A DNA stretch of 64,000 nt from Desulfogranum japonicum DSM 18378 (GTDB lineage: Bacteria; Desulfobacterota; Desulfobulbia; Desulfobulbales; Desulfobulbaceae), in contig NZ_AUCV01000003.1 in the NCBI RefSeq assembly GCF_000429945.1, positions 124,001 through 188,000 on the forward strand, read 5' to 3'. Below the pieces are notes generated by a model, which ran no database searches, was not told where the DNA came from, and saw only the letters and a program-made list of their open reading frames with translations. The translations under genes and the position numbers were made by a program. Below, piece after piece: positions 35,937 through 44,437 of this stretch (its first letter is position 1; every line of letters begins with the position of its first letter).

Positions 35937-36973
35937 TGGGTAAAAAGGAAAGACAGATCAGTAGCCTCAATCAGAGACGCTGGACACTCTTCAAGCAGAG
36001 CAAGAGAGGGTATTATTCCCTAATTATTTTTCTCATTCTTTTTGGCTTGAGCCTGTTTGCAGAAGTGCTGAGTAACGACAAACCCCTTCTCATTCGATAT
36101 GAGGGAAACTGGTATTTTCCCCTGTGGAATACGTATTCAGAAATTACTTTTGGGGGCGATTTTCAGACCGAGACAGATTATCACGATCCCTATATATTAC
36201 AGCGTCTTAAAACCGGTGAAAACCTGGTAGTTTTCCCCTTGAATCCATTCAGTTACGATACGATCAATCTGGAGCTGAACTGCCCTGTACCGTCACCACC
36301 GACAACAACCAATTTACTTGGGACCGATGATCGGGGACGTGATGTCCTGGCGCGATTGATTTATGGCTTTCGTATCAGTGTACTTTTCGGGTTGGCATTA
36401 ACAACTATTGGTACCATCTTTGGCATTGTTGCCGGTGCCATTCAGGGATATTTTGGCGGGAAAACTGATCTTGTGTTTCAGCGCTTCATAGAGCTCTGGA
36501 GTTCTATGCCTGATCTGTATTTGCTCATTATTTTTGCCTCTATTTTTAAGCCAAGTATTGGTCTGCTCTTGATTCTTCTATCACTGTTCGGTTGGATGGG
36601 ATTGGCTGATTATGTGCGTGCGGAGTTTCTTAAAGGGAGAAACATGGAATATGTACAGGCTGCCAGGGCACTGGGGGTAAAGAATACTACTATCATGCTG
36701 CGTCATCTGTTACCCAATGGTTTAACGCCTGTGATTACTTTCCTCCCTTTTCGTTTGTCAGGCGCAGTGCTTGCGTTAACAAGCCTTGATTTCCTTGGGT
36801 TAGGGGTGCCGCCATCAACACCGAGCCTTGGCGAACTGTTGAATCAGGGGAAAGGTAACATTGATGCCTGGTGGTTATCCATTAGTACCTTTGTAGTACT
36901 TGTGGGTACGCTCGTTCTTCTTATTTTCATTGGCGAGGCGCTCCGTCAGGCATTTGACCCCAGGAAACAATAA
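35936..36973 (+). CDS. yejE: Oligopeptide-type ABC transporter permease YejE
   Basis: 345 residues from ATG 35936, which overlaps the yejB stop (TGATG). Features are an N-terminal SLNQRRWTLFKQSKRGYYSL segment and one TM helix. A long periplasmic part contains NPFSYDTINL. The core has LLGTDDRGRDVLARLIYGFRIS and the EAA loop AARALGVKNTTIMLRHLLPNG. A terminal LTSLDFLGLGVPPSTPSLGELL matches YejE. It is the last gene before a terminator, so a yejF-type ATPase would have to come from elsewhere. Confidence 0.92.
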   Translation: MGKKERQISSLNQRRWTLFKQSKRGYYSLIIFLILFGLSLFAEVLSNDKPLLIRYEGNWYFPLWNTYSEITFGGDFQTETDYHDPYILQRLKTGENLVVFPLNPFSYDTINLELNCPVPSPPTTTNLLGTDDRGRDVLARLIYGFRISVLFGLALTTIGTIFGIVAGAIQGYFGGKTDLVFQRFIELWSSMPDLYLLIIFASIFKPSIGLLLILLSLFGWMGLADYVRAEFLKGRNMEYVQAARALGVKNTTIMLRHLLPNGLTPVITFLPFRLSGAVLALTSLDFLGLGVPPSTPSLGELLNQGKGNIDAWWLSISTFVVLVGTLVLLIFIGEALRQAFDPRKQ

Positions 36974-37120
36974 TATTCTGTAACTGTTCACTAAACCCTA
37001 TTAGTTTACCACATACCAAACATTGTGTTTGATGGTGTGATGTGAACGATTATAAATCCGGTTTCTGTGTAGAGAGAAGGCGTTATCTTGGTTTTCTGCT
37101 GCAGAACTTGACCCTAAAAT

Positions 37121-37157
37121 AAAAAAGGGAAACAGCTTTTGCTGTTTCCCTTTTTTA
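37121..37157. terminator. Bidirectional terminator between yejE and the acidic-protein gene
   Basis: AAAAAAGGGAAACAGC, a TTTT loop and GCTGTTTCCCTTTTTT form a 10-bp GC/AT stem with A and T tracts at its two ends. It suits both convergent genes. Confidence 0.9.
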
Positions 37158-37200
37158 TTTCCGACTCCGTTGGAAGAGCCTGGAGCTGTAAGAAATAGAA

Positions 37201-40143
37201 TTAGTTGGATGTATTTTGCAGTTCAGCGAGTTCTTCCTTAATTAACCGCCTGACCTGGTCTATGTCCAAAGTTGCCGCAACATTTTGTTTTGGGTCCGGT
37301 TTGCTCGCCAGGGGCAATATGGTGGGCTGATCCGGAGCCATGGAGGCGACAAATTCCGATTGCCAGCCCACATATTTTCCTACAATCTCAGGGAGCAGGC
37401 CATTTTCCACTTTATCACCCTCATATGCCTTTTCATACAGGTAGGTAAAGAGAGAGGCTGTCTGCTCTGTGCGCGGTTTATTTCCAAACTGCAGCTGGGT
37501 GAGACCGCTGCTCAGGAGTTGCAGCACAACTTTTTCCACAGGTGTTGTGGTGTGAGCCTGTAGTTCAACCACATGCTTACATGCCTGCTCAACCTTCTCA
37601 AGGGATGGATCCTGGAGTATTCCAGGCAAAAGACTGCCAAGCGCAGCCAGACTCATCATGCGATCCTCAAGCGGTTCTGTGGATTCGGCTTCCTCTTGAG
37701 GTTCCGCTTCCATTTCTACTGCTGCTGCAACTTGAGGAGCCTGTTCTTTGTCTGCAATGGTTCCTTCAATAGCTCTGGTGAGTTCGTCTATATCTTCAGA
37801 AAGAAGTCCATCTTCATCATCCTCTGTAGAGCCAAGAAAAACATCTAAAGATTCTTCATCGATATTCTCAGATGACTCACCCTCCAGCGCAAAGGCAAGC
37901 TCTTCAGTTGTGTGGTCGTCTTCGGACTGTTCCAGAAAGGTACTCAACTCATCGGCGAGACTGCCTTCCTCTTCCTCATCCAGAACACTTTCTATATCTG
38001 ACTCTATATCTGACAGCTCCGCAGTTTCTGTAAGTGAGGCAATTTCTTCCTGTTCATCTTCGAAAACTGGCGCAATTGGTTCCGCGTCCATGCTCACAGG
38101 CAGTTCATCTTCCAGTGATAAGGTCAATTCATCGCTGGTTTCATCTTCGCTGTCAGCGTCAAGGAATGAGTCCAATTCGGTAATCAGACTTTCTTCTTCC
38201 TCTAGCTCGTCAAGCAGCTCCTCCTCTTCAGAAAGTGCAAACACTTCTTCCATGGTGTCATCGGCAGCAGGGGAGATCTCTTCCAGGGCAACCGGTTCTT
38301 CTACCGCTGGTGTGGCTTCTTCTTCAGCTACAGACAGCATGTCTTTGTTTTCTTCTTCGTCGTTGAAAAAGAAATCCAGTTTCTCTTCAATGTCTGGCAG
38401 TGGAGAAGAATCCATGGTAGCCAGGGAGCTTTCTTCTGAAAAACCACCTTCTTCATCACTGTCTGCGAGGGCAGGTGAAAAGGCATCTTCGCTTTCAGGT
38501 TCAGCAGGTGATTCACTTTCGACAGCTTCGAGTTTTTCCTCTTCGTCGCCAAAAAAGAAGTCAAGTTTGTCTTCTATATCTTGGGAAAGCTCGTCTTTTT
38601 CTCCAGCCTCGGCTGGTTGTGCATATTCTTCTTCACTGATATCGACATCTGAGAGGGCTGAAAGGATACCGTCCTCATCTGGAGAGGAGGGCGGGAGTTC
38701 TGCTTCCTTCTGTTCAGCGACTGAGGTTTCTGGTTCAATATCACTTACTGATTCTTCAGTATCATTATCTGCGAAAAGTCTATCCAGTTGCTCTGTTAAA
38801 TCGGTCTGTGTAGGAACATCCAGCGGCTCAAAGTCTTCACTGAACCCATGGCTATCATCAATTGCTTCAGAAAGTGCCGGCGCAAACCCTCGCCGGCCAC
38901 TGACTTCTGCATGTATCAGATTATCAGCAACTGAATCATCGACCGGATGAATAGCATCTGGCGGAAGTATTTCATCCGGGTACTTGGTATCTGATGATTC
39001 CATTCCCGGCATTGCAATTGAAGGGAAGAGATCATCAAGCTCGGATTCAATGGAACCGTCGGATTTGGACGTTGCAGGAGGCGGTTCAAAGAAAGCTGCA
39101 GGGCCTGCAGGAGATTCCTCCTCAGGCTCTTCCTGCTCTACGGGTTCTTCAAAAGAAACTGGACTTGTGATTTCATCAACAACTTCATCCAGCCTGCCAT
39201 CATCTTCAGGCGTGATGGGCCCCTCTGCTATGAGAGCTTTCAAACCGTTGAGCCTGCCGACCCGATCTGCCAGGAGTGCGCGCATCTGTTCCTGATCTCT
39301 TTGTTCAGGGACGACATGCATTACCTGCTCCAAAGCATCTGAGAATGCATGCAGCAGGGTAAAGGACTCCGGATGGGCTCGAGCTCTCTCTTCAATTATG
39401 TAATCACCAAGTGCCCGCAAGCCTTGAACAAGAACAAGTGCTGGTTTGTCATCAGTAAGTTGTTTCTGGAAATGTTCAAGATGGATATTGAACTGTTCCA
39501 GACTTTCATTGGTGACTTCCCAGTCAAGGCTGAGGATACTCGCTTTGAGCATTCTGAGATGATCCTCTTCCTCTGGACTGACCACTGCTTCTTCTTCGGG
39601 AGAAGGCGTCAATATGACGGTTTCTTCTACAGGAAGCGTAGGAACGGTTTGTTCCGTACTTGCGGTTTTGTTGATTTGAAACTGGAGAATTCGAAATTTA
39701 CGAATATCTCCTTTGAGTAACATGGTTATCTCTGTTTCAGTAATCTTTTCTGAAGAGATAATTTTTTCAAAATTGTAAAAAAAGGTCAGCAGTAATTTAA
39801 TGGCATTGGGGTGAGCGTAGGCACCTTTACTTCTCAGGTAGCGACCTATTTTTCCCAATCCCTGGAGATATACCTCAGCTATTTTATCATTCTGCCACAT
39901 TTCCTGCAGGTTATCGACCTCATCGGCAAGTTCCTGCAGAATATCATCGCTGATTTCCCAGTCCAGGGAGAGTATAATGGCTTTGAGACGTGTTAAAACC
40001 GAATCCTCTTCGCTTGTAAATTCAAAGAGGTCTACATCTTCTGTGTTGAATGACTCATCAGCAAAAAGGGTGAGATCCTCATAATCCTCAAATCTTTGTG
40101 GTGCATCCTGGGAATTTTTCATAGCCTGTCCGGTCGTGGTCAT
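37201..40143 (-). CDS. 980-residue acidic protein with repeated LSLDWE helical domains
   Basis: I do not recognise a named family. Two related helical domains are visible at about 55-140 and 200-285; both start ILSLDWE and share a later QGL and AHP. A third, more distant helical domain lies at about 850-950 (LGSLLPGILQDP...). Between them (about 300-840) runs a very acidic, probably disordered region rich in Asp, Glu and Ser with repeated pieces such as LDFFFGDEEEK and ELDSFLDADS. GGAG stands before the ATG. It lies 14 bases downstream of an MglA-like GTPase and a roadblock gene, so it may be the scaffold or effector of that switch. Low-complexity sequence makes its homology uncertain. Confidence 0.85.
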   Translation of the reverse strand: MTTTGQAMKNSQDAPQRFEDYEDLTLFADESFNTEDVDLFEFTSEEDSVLTRLKAIILSLDWEISDDILQELADEVDNLQEMWQNDKIAEVYLQGLGKIGRYLRSKGAYAHPNAIKLLLTFFYNFEKIISSEKITETEITMLLKGDIRKFRILQFQINKTASTEQTVPTLPVEETVILTPSPEEEAVVSPEEEDHLRMLKASILSLDWEVTNESLEQFNIHLEHFQKQLTDDKPALVLVQGLRALGDYIIEERARAHPESFTLLHAFSDALEQVMHVVPEQRDQEQMRALLADRVGRLNGLKALIAEGPITPEDDGRLDEVVDEITSPVSFEEPVEQEEPEEESPAGPAAFFEPPPATSKSDGSIESELDDLFPSIAMPGMESSDTKYPDEILPPDAIHPVDDSVADNLIHAEVSGRRGFAPALSEAIDDSHGFSEDFEPLDVPTQTDLTEQLDRLFADNDTEESVSDIEPETSVAEQKEAELPPSSPDEDGILSALSDVDISEEEYAQPAEAGEKDELSQDIEDKLDFFFGDEEEKLEAVESESPAEPESEDAFSPALADSDEEGGFSEESSLATMDSSPLPDIEEKLDFFFNDEEENKDMLSVAEEEATPAVEEPVALEEISPAADDTMEEVFALSEEEELLDELEEEESLITELDSFLDADSEDETSDELTLSLEDELPVSMDAEPIAPVFEDEQEEIASLTETAELSDIESDIESVLDEEEEGSLADELSTFLEQSEDDHTTEELAFALEGESSENIDEESLDVFLGSTEDDEDGLLSEDIDELTRAIEGTIADKEQAPQVAAAVEMEAEPQEEAESTEPLEDRMMSLAALGSLLPGILQDPSLEKVEQACKHVVELQAHTTTPVEKVVLQLLSSGLTQLQFGNKPRTEQTASLFTYLYEKAYEGDKVENGLLPEIVGKYVGWQSEFVASMAPDQPTILPLASKPDPKQNVAATLDIDQVRRLIKEELAELQNTSN

Positions 40144-40157
40144 TACATCTCCGTTCC

Positions 40158-40763
40158 TTACAGGAGTTTTTTCTGTATGGATATAACTGTTGAAGAAATA
40201 ATTTTCTTCAGTGTTTCTGGCACATTATATCCTGTTAAAGCGCTCCCTTCAAAGGCCGGTACCTTGAGTTTGCTGTTGAGGTCCTTTTCAAGTATTGCAG
40301 TGGGTAAGATGGGAATGCCTTGATTACGCAGATCGACCTTGTTGTATTGCAATACAAGAGGGATACGGAATATTGATTCCTTGTAATCGCGCAGGTTCTC
40401 ATGAAGTTGGTTGAGAGATCGTATATTTTTTTCTCTCATATGCTCCTGAGCATCTGCAACAAATACAATACCGTCAACTCCTTTCAGTACCAGTTTCCTG
40501 GTGGCATTATACTTTACCTGTCCTGGAACCGTATAGAGTTGGATTTTTAAGTCATATCCCTTAATCTGCCCCATGTTGAACGGCAAAAAATCAAAAAAGA
40601 GAGTACGGTCTCCATGGGTTTTAAGACTGACCATTTCAGATTGAATCTGTTTTGAGAATTTTCGATTGATATACTCAAGATTGGTCGTCTTACCACCACG
40701 TCCCGGGCCGTAATATACAATTTTGACCTGAACAATTTTTTCTCTGAGGTTAATGAAACTCAA
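40158..40763 (-). CDS. mglA: MglA-like small GTPase
   Basis: 201 residues from a TTG start with AGGAG 7 bases before it. The P-loop is GPGRGGKTTNLE (19-30). The switch region continues LKTHGDRTLFFDFLP, as in MglA, then the G3-like YTVPGQ, which has Gly-Gln rather than the Asp-rich DxxG. The guanine motif NKVDL and EGSALTGYNV follow. MglA-type GTPases set cell polarity and motility machinery in the cytoplasm, controlled by a roadblock GAP. The roadblock gene is directly upstream and a large acidic protein follows. Confidence 0.92.
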   Translation of the reverse strand: MSFINLREKIVQVKIVYYGPGRGGKTTNLEYINRKFSKQIQSEMVSLKTHGDRTLFFDFLPFNMGQIKGYDLKIQLYTVPGQVKYNATRKLVLKGVDGIVFVADAQEHMREKNIRSLNQLHENLRDYKESIFRIPLVLQYNKVDLRNQGIPILPTAILEKDLNSKLKVPAFEGSALTGYNVPETLKKIISSTVISIQKKLL

Positions 40764-40839
40764 AATGATCTCCTGCAGCCTGATTGTGTTTTATGTATCA
40801 TTAGGCGAGAGGTGACATTGAACGTTCCGAAAACGGGCG

Positions 40840-41241
40840 TCACTGTTCACGGACCCAGAGTCTTTTTATACGCTCTATTGTCTCCACCACGTTTAGGCGC
40901 AGAAAACCCAGCGAGATATCCTTGCCGAACATGGATATAAGCAGCAGTTCATCATCAATCTTTGAAAAATGAATGTTGCAGTCTGTGCCCTTGTGAAAGA
41001 GCAGTGAGAATTCCTGTTCCCCAACCAGCTTTGCCATGGCATCGACTGTAGCAAAGTTTCCTGCAGCTAAGGCGGCAAAGGAGTATACATCATATTTGGA
41101 CGTTCCATTGTCCTTAGCTGTAATGATGTTGCCAGCCATGTCGATAATAATGACACAGTCGACTCCAATTTTTATGAGCTTTTCGGTCAGGAGTTCATCA
41201 ATTTTTTCAAGCTGTTCCTGGCTAACAACTCCATAGTTCAT
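40840..41241 (-). CDS. Roadblock/LC7 protein (MglB-like)
   Basis: 133 residues with a good GAGG ribosome binding site. The roadblock fold shows the strand VDCVIIIDMAGNIITA, a long helix (YSFAALAAGNFATVDAMAKLVGE), and the strands FSLLFHKGTDCNIHFSKI and LLISMFGKDISLGFLRL. Such proteins dimerise and act as GTPase-activating partners of MglA-like GTPases. The gene is 76 bases upstream of the MglA-like gene on the same strand. Confidence 0.9.
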   Translation of the reverse strand: MNYGVVSQEQLEKIDELLTEKLIKIGVDCVIIIDMAGNIITAKDNGTSKYDVYSFAALAAGNFATVDAMAKLVGEQEFSLLFHKGTDCNIHFSKIDDELLLISMFGKDISLGFLRLNVVETIERIKRLWVREQ

Positions 41242-41508
41242 ATGGCTACCTCGTGCACGTCAAACGGTTGTTAAAATGTATGAGTTATTGAATATATTCC
41301 AGATACCATGAGTATACGTCAGAAGATGTATTATATGAAGCGGTTTTTATAGAATTTATTCTTTTTCTCACTCTCGGGGTCGTTTTGTAAGTTCTTTTTG
41401 CTTACTAAAAAAAAAACTTACACAATAAAGAGCATTTATAAAGGTTTATGTTGTCGATAAAACAACGAGAATTGAGATTTGCAACCAACTTTTTCCCGTT
41501 GGTTTCTG

Positions 41509-41657
41509 CCTAGGAGGCTGTCCAAGAATGTTATCTCCGCCCATATCTTCGTTAAACCTGAAAAAATATCCTGGGAATATCATATATATGCCTGAGGTAT
41601 TTTTTCAGGTTTGCCTTGAGCTGAACGAAAATTCCCATTCTCGGACAACCTCCTAGG
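41509..41657. repeat. 149-bp near-palindromic element
   Basis: Left arm 41509-41530 and right arm 41636-41657 are inverted copies with 20 of 22 matches, starting CCTAGGAGG. Inside, AAACCTGAAAAAATA and TATTTTTTCAGGTTT pair again, so the whole element can fold into one hairpin. The right arm supplies the TAG stop of the FlhB-like gene. Partial relatives of the left arm start at 20309 and 34576. The remaining gap (41242-41508) holds nothing I can name. Confidence 0.75.
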
Positions 41658-41940
41658 ATTCCTTTAGCTTGCTCTTAAATTTATCGTTTACAGAATAAAC
41701 AAAAGCGAGAACTTCGGCAATGGTCTGGTAGAGTTCTGCAGGTATTTCTTCTCCCACGGGAACCTTGGCAAGCATTTCCACCAGATCAGGATCTTCTTTA
41801 ATATATATGCCAGCCTCTCTGGCAGATGCAATGATTTTTTCTGCAATCAGTCCTGTGCCACTTGCAACGACCTTGGGAGCCCGTGATGTCTCTTCGTCAT
41901 AACGAAGTGCAACAGCCTTTTCACGTGGTGATATAGCCAT
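41653..41940 (-). CDS. FlhB C-terminal domain-like protein
   Basis: 95 residues with AGGAA before the ATG, 8 bases after fliK. It matches only the cytoplasmic FlhB/YscU C-domain: AVALRYDEETSRAPKVVASGTGLIAEKI, then AGIYIKEDPDLVEMLAKVPVGEEIPAELYQTIAEVLAFVY. The NPTH autocleavage motif lies before this part in full FlhB and is absent. Such stand-alone FlhB-like proteins (FlhX/FhlB type) can modulate export substrate switching together with FliK. Its stop codon comes from the edge of the palindromic element. Confidence 0.9.
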   Translation of the reverse strand: MAISPREKAVALRYDEETSRAPKVVASGTGLIAEKIIASAREAGIYIKEDPDLVEMLAKVPVGEEIPAELYQTIAEVLAFVYSVNDKFKSKLKES

Positions 41941-41948
41941 AATAGTTC

Positions 41949-43481
41949 CTAAATCTGGGTGTTCACTAACCCTGTATCATTTTCAGTGAGATATGAAAGA
42001 AGTATTTTAGCCGGTTCCCTAGCGCCTGTTAAAAAAGATACAGAACCTATTTCAGCTGCAGTTAGCCAATCGTATAATTGTTGTTTGTTTTCTGCAAGGA
42101 ATCTTGTTCGCTGAAGATCTTCAGCTTTAAAAAGAATATCAACTTTTCCCCTGGCAGAAGATAATTGGATATTCAGATTGCCCAGCCCTTCCAGTTTAAG
42201 GTGAAGAGTAAAACGTTTTGTATCGTCAGGCTGTGCTGATTCATCCTCATTTTGTGTCTCCTGGTCCACAAGGAGAAACCCCTGTTCAAGAAAGGGCAGG
42301 GGAAGAGGGAGAAAAAGCAGGGCTTCCGCAGAAAGCTTTCCCTGCAGGAGTTGATAGGTGTCTATGGTCTGCAGAATCTGGGATGCCATTTTCCTTTCAG
42401 GTTCAGAGATTGCCGACTGCTCCATCTCTAGAGCGGCAAATTTTAAGGTATTGGTTGCCTCCCTGGTATTTTCATGAAGCAGCATTTTTTCAAAGTGCAG
42501 TCCCAGTTTCTCTGTAAGTTGTTGCAAATCCTGGCCGTTAACTGCAGGGGGGGCTGTCTGTGGAGATTTCAGGGGCGCAAGAAAAATAAATAAAATGTCT
42601 GCCAGTTGCCTGGTTGGAAAAAGAGTCTGCTGTCCGGTAAACAGAGTTGTGATTTGCTGGATCTGTGTTGCAACTACGCCTTGTGTTTTTGCTGTTTGAC
42701 TGTAAATCTCTTGCAACATCGTCTCTGAAGCTGCTAGCTCTTTGTTTGCGGTAATCAGCGGTATCTTCTGTTCATGTATAAGTTGTACAATTTTTTGAGT
42801 CAGTCTCTGTGTATCGGCAGTCGAGCCTGTTTTTAATATGCTTTCCAGAGCGTGACGCAAAAATTGTTGAATGGGACGGGTTATATCTCTATCATCCGGA
42901 AAATTTGCTATCGGGGCAGGGGATGATGCAGGCCTGTCACCCACGTTTACAGGTATTGTTTGGGTCAGAACAGCAGAGAGCTCCTGAAGTAGCGATACCT
43001 GGGGAGAAGGCACAGTGGATGGGGTTTGTGAAAGCGCCCTGGTTAATCCTGAAGTGAGTTCCTGTACCTGCACCAGTGTTTGGCGACTGTTTTGGCTTAA
43101 TGCTGTGAATGCAGGCCGGTCGGTCTGCAGGGTTGCGAGTTGTTGACTGAGATCCTGTTGTCTGCTGAGCAGGTGGAAGGAACCGGTAATCCGGGACTTG
43201 ATCGTATCGCCGAGCAATTGCAGTTCCACCTGGGGTTGCAACGATGCTACCTGAAAGGTAAATTTCTGACCGACCTGTAAATCCAGAGAACTATTGACAT
43301 TGAAACGAAATCCCTGCATATCCAGAAGAAAACCGCCGTCCTGAGCACGGGAGAGAATGGTGGCAGTACCAATCTGACCAAGATGCAGCGGTAAAGGTAA
43401 AGGCGTTTTAGCAGATAAACCGCTGGGGGCAGGAATAACCTGCGGAGGGATGAGAGGGGGTGAGGCTTTTTTTATGTCCAT
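41949..43481 (-). CDS. fliK: FliK-like flagellar hook-length control protein
   Basis: 510 residues; GGAAGTG precedes the ATG. A Gln/Pro-rich, poorly conserved N-terminal two thirds contains an early beta segment (GTATILSRAQDGGFLLDMQG). A conserved FliK_C-type end (about 410-500) follows: KRFTLHLKLEGLGNLNIQLS, GKVDILFKAEDLQRTRFLAE, then QLYDWLTAAEIGSVSFLTG. FliK measures the hook and triggers export switching through FlhB. Its neighbour is an FlhB C-domain protein, which fits. The assignment rests on the C-terminal part and context. Confidence 0.8.
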   Translation of the reverse strand: MDIKKASPPLIPPQVIPAPSGLSAKTPLPLPLHLGQIGTATILSRAQDGGFLLDMQGFRFNVNSSLDLQVGQKFTFQVASLQPQVELQLLGDTIKSRITGSFHLLSRQQDLSQQLATLQTDRPAFTALSQNSRQTLVQVQELTSGLTRALSQTPSTVPSPQVSLLQELSAVLTQTIPVNVGDRPASSPAPIANFPDDRDITRPIQQFLRHALESILKTGSTADTQRLTQKIVQLIHEQKIPLITANKELAASETMLQEIYSQTAKTQGVVATQIQQITTLFTGQQTLFPTRQLADILFIFLAPLKSPQTAPPAVNGQDLQQLTEKLGLHFEKMLLHENTREATNTLKFAALEMEQSAISEPERKMASQILQTIDTYQLLQGKLSAEALLFLPLPLPFLEQGFLLVDQETQNEDESAQPDDTKRFTLHLKLEGLGNLNIQLSSARGKVDILFKAEDLQRTRFLAENKQQLYDWLTAAEIGSVSFLTGAREPAKILLSYLTENDTGLVNTQI

Positions 43482-43586
43482 ATCACTTCCAATTGTTCTC
43501 TGCGATCGGAGCGTACCTCAAAGCCATTCACCATATAATAGAATTATTTTTTAGTGTGGCTCGATTTATCTGTGTTTTAGGGTCGC

Positions 43587-43732
43587 GGAAAATATTTATA
43601 TCCAAAAATTGTGTAGAATATCGGTTTGGTAATATCGTCGCGTCAATGGTTCCATACTGGCTGTATTGAGCCATTGACACGACGATGTTACCGAGTTGAG
43701 AGACAAGCAAGATTGGATAATTTATTTTTTCC
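43587..43732. repeat. Copy C of the 147-bp repeat (best-preserved stem)
   Basis: The terminal repeats are GGAAAATATTTATATCCAA and the inverse of GGATAATTTATTTTTTCC. An inner stem pairs 43628-43649 with 43671-43692 at 20 of 22 positions. It lies between fliK and the PilZ gene, 7 bases past the PilZ stop. Confidence 0.8.
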
Positions 43733-43739
43733 GTTACCC

Positions 43740-44426
43740 TTATAGCCAGTTATCAGCAGTTTGTATGTTTTCACGTAACTGTTTTCGCTGTTCCTGAAAA
43801 CAGAGGGCAATGAGTGCATCGCGAGTCTTCTGTGCTACCTTTTCAAAATGTATGGCAACCTGGTACCTGTTTTTTCGCATGCGATACGAACGTACCACAT
43901 GGCCATGGGAGTGTATGATCTTGTTGGATTCAGGGTCCGTGATCCTGATGTATAGACGTTTTTTACTGGGCGGTTTTTCGGCAAACAAAGCCAGCACTCC
44001 TGAGGCACTGAGATCAATGGTTGTACCGAGCATTTGCCAGGCATTGGTCCTGACTTCCCTGGCTTCAGGAGTATATCCTATTTCAATACTTGTGTTGATG
44101 CCAACCCGAAAGTATTCACGCAGAGCCTCCGGCCTGATGGGTTCCCTCCCTATCAGGCGCAGGCAACGCTCATTAACCACTTTATCCAGTTCCGCGATAA
44201 TATTGACGTCGTTTCCCCTGTGCTTCACAACCAGCTGGCAGTTAATACCCATTATCAGGTTGGGTATTTTAAGGGAATTGGGTGGAAACAGCAGGTCAAA
44301 AGAAGGAGATTCACCACTTCTGAATGCACACGTCAGCCGGGCAAGATCACCGTTTTGTTCCTGCAGGGTGATGGTAGCTGCCGAGCCACTCTCTAATTTT
44401 TCTATGATTTCCTTGATGTTGGCCAC
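43740..44426 (-). CDS. PilZ-domain protein 2
   Basis: About 228 residues from GTG 44426. That codon follows the upstream gene's stop by 11 bases and aligns with the start of its paralogue; a TTG at 44498 would overlap the neighbour by 61 bases. A YcgR-like N-terminal domain (about 1-115) is followed by a PilZ domain (about 115-220). Its cyclic-di-GMP motif appears as EYFRVGINTS, with the RxxxR element partly changed, and TIDLSASG for DxSxxG. It probably binds cyclic di-GMP and acts on the flagellar motor or export. It is a tandem paralogue of the next gene. Confidence 0.85.
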   Translation of the reverse strand: MANIKEIIEKLESGSAATITLQEQNGDLARLTCAFRSGESPSFDLLFPPNSLKIPNLIMGINCQLVVKHRGNDVNIIAELDKVVNERCLRLIGREPIRPEALREYFRVGINTSIEIGYTPEAREVRTNAWQMLGTTIDLSASGVLALFAEKPPSKKRLYIRITDPESNKIIHSHGHVVRSYRMRKNRYQVAIHFEKVAQKTRDALIALCFQEQRKQLRENIQTADNWL

Positions 44427-44437
44427 GGGTAGTCTGT

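Noticed and set aside
37748-38950. 400-codon Ser-rich plus-strand open frame
   Set aside because: It is the antisense of the acidic Glu/Asp-rich gene; the Ser-rich sequence follows from codon complementarity.
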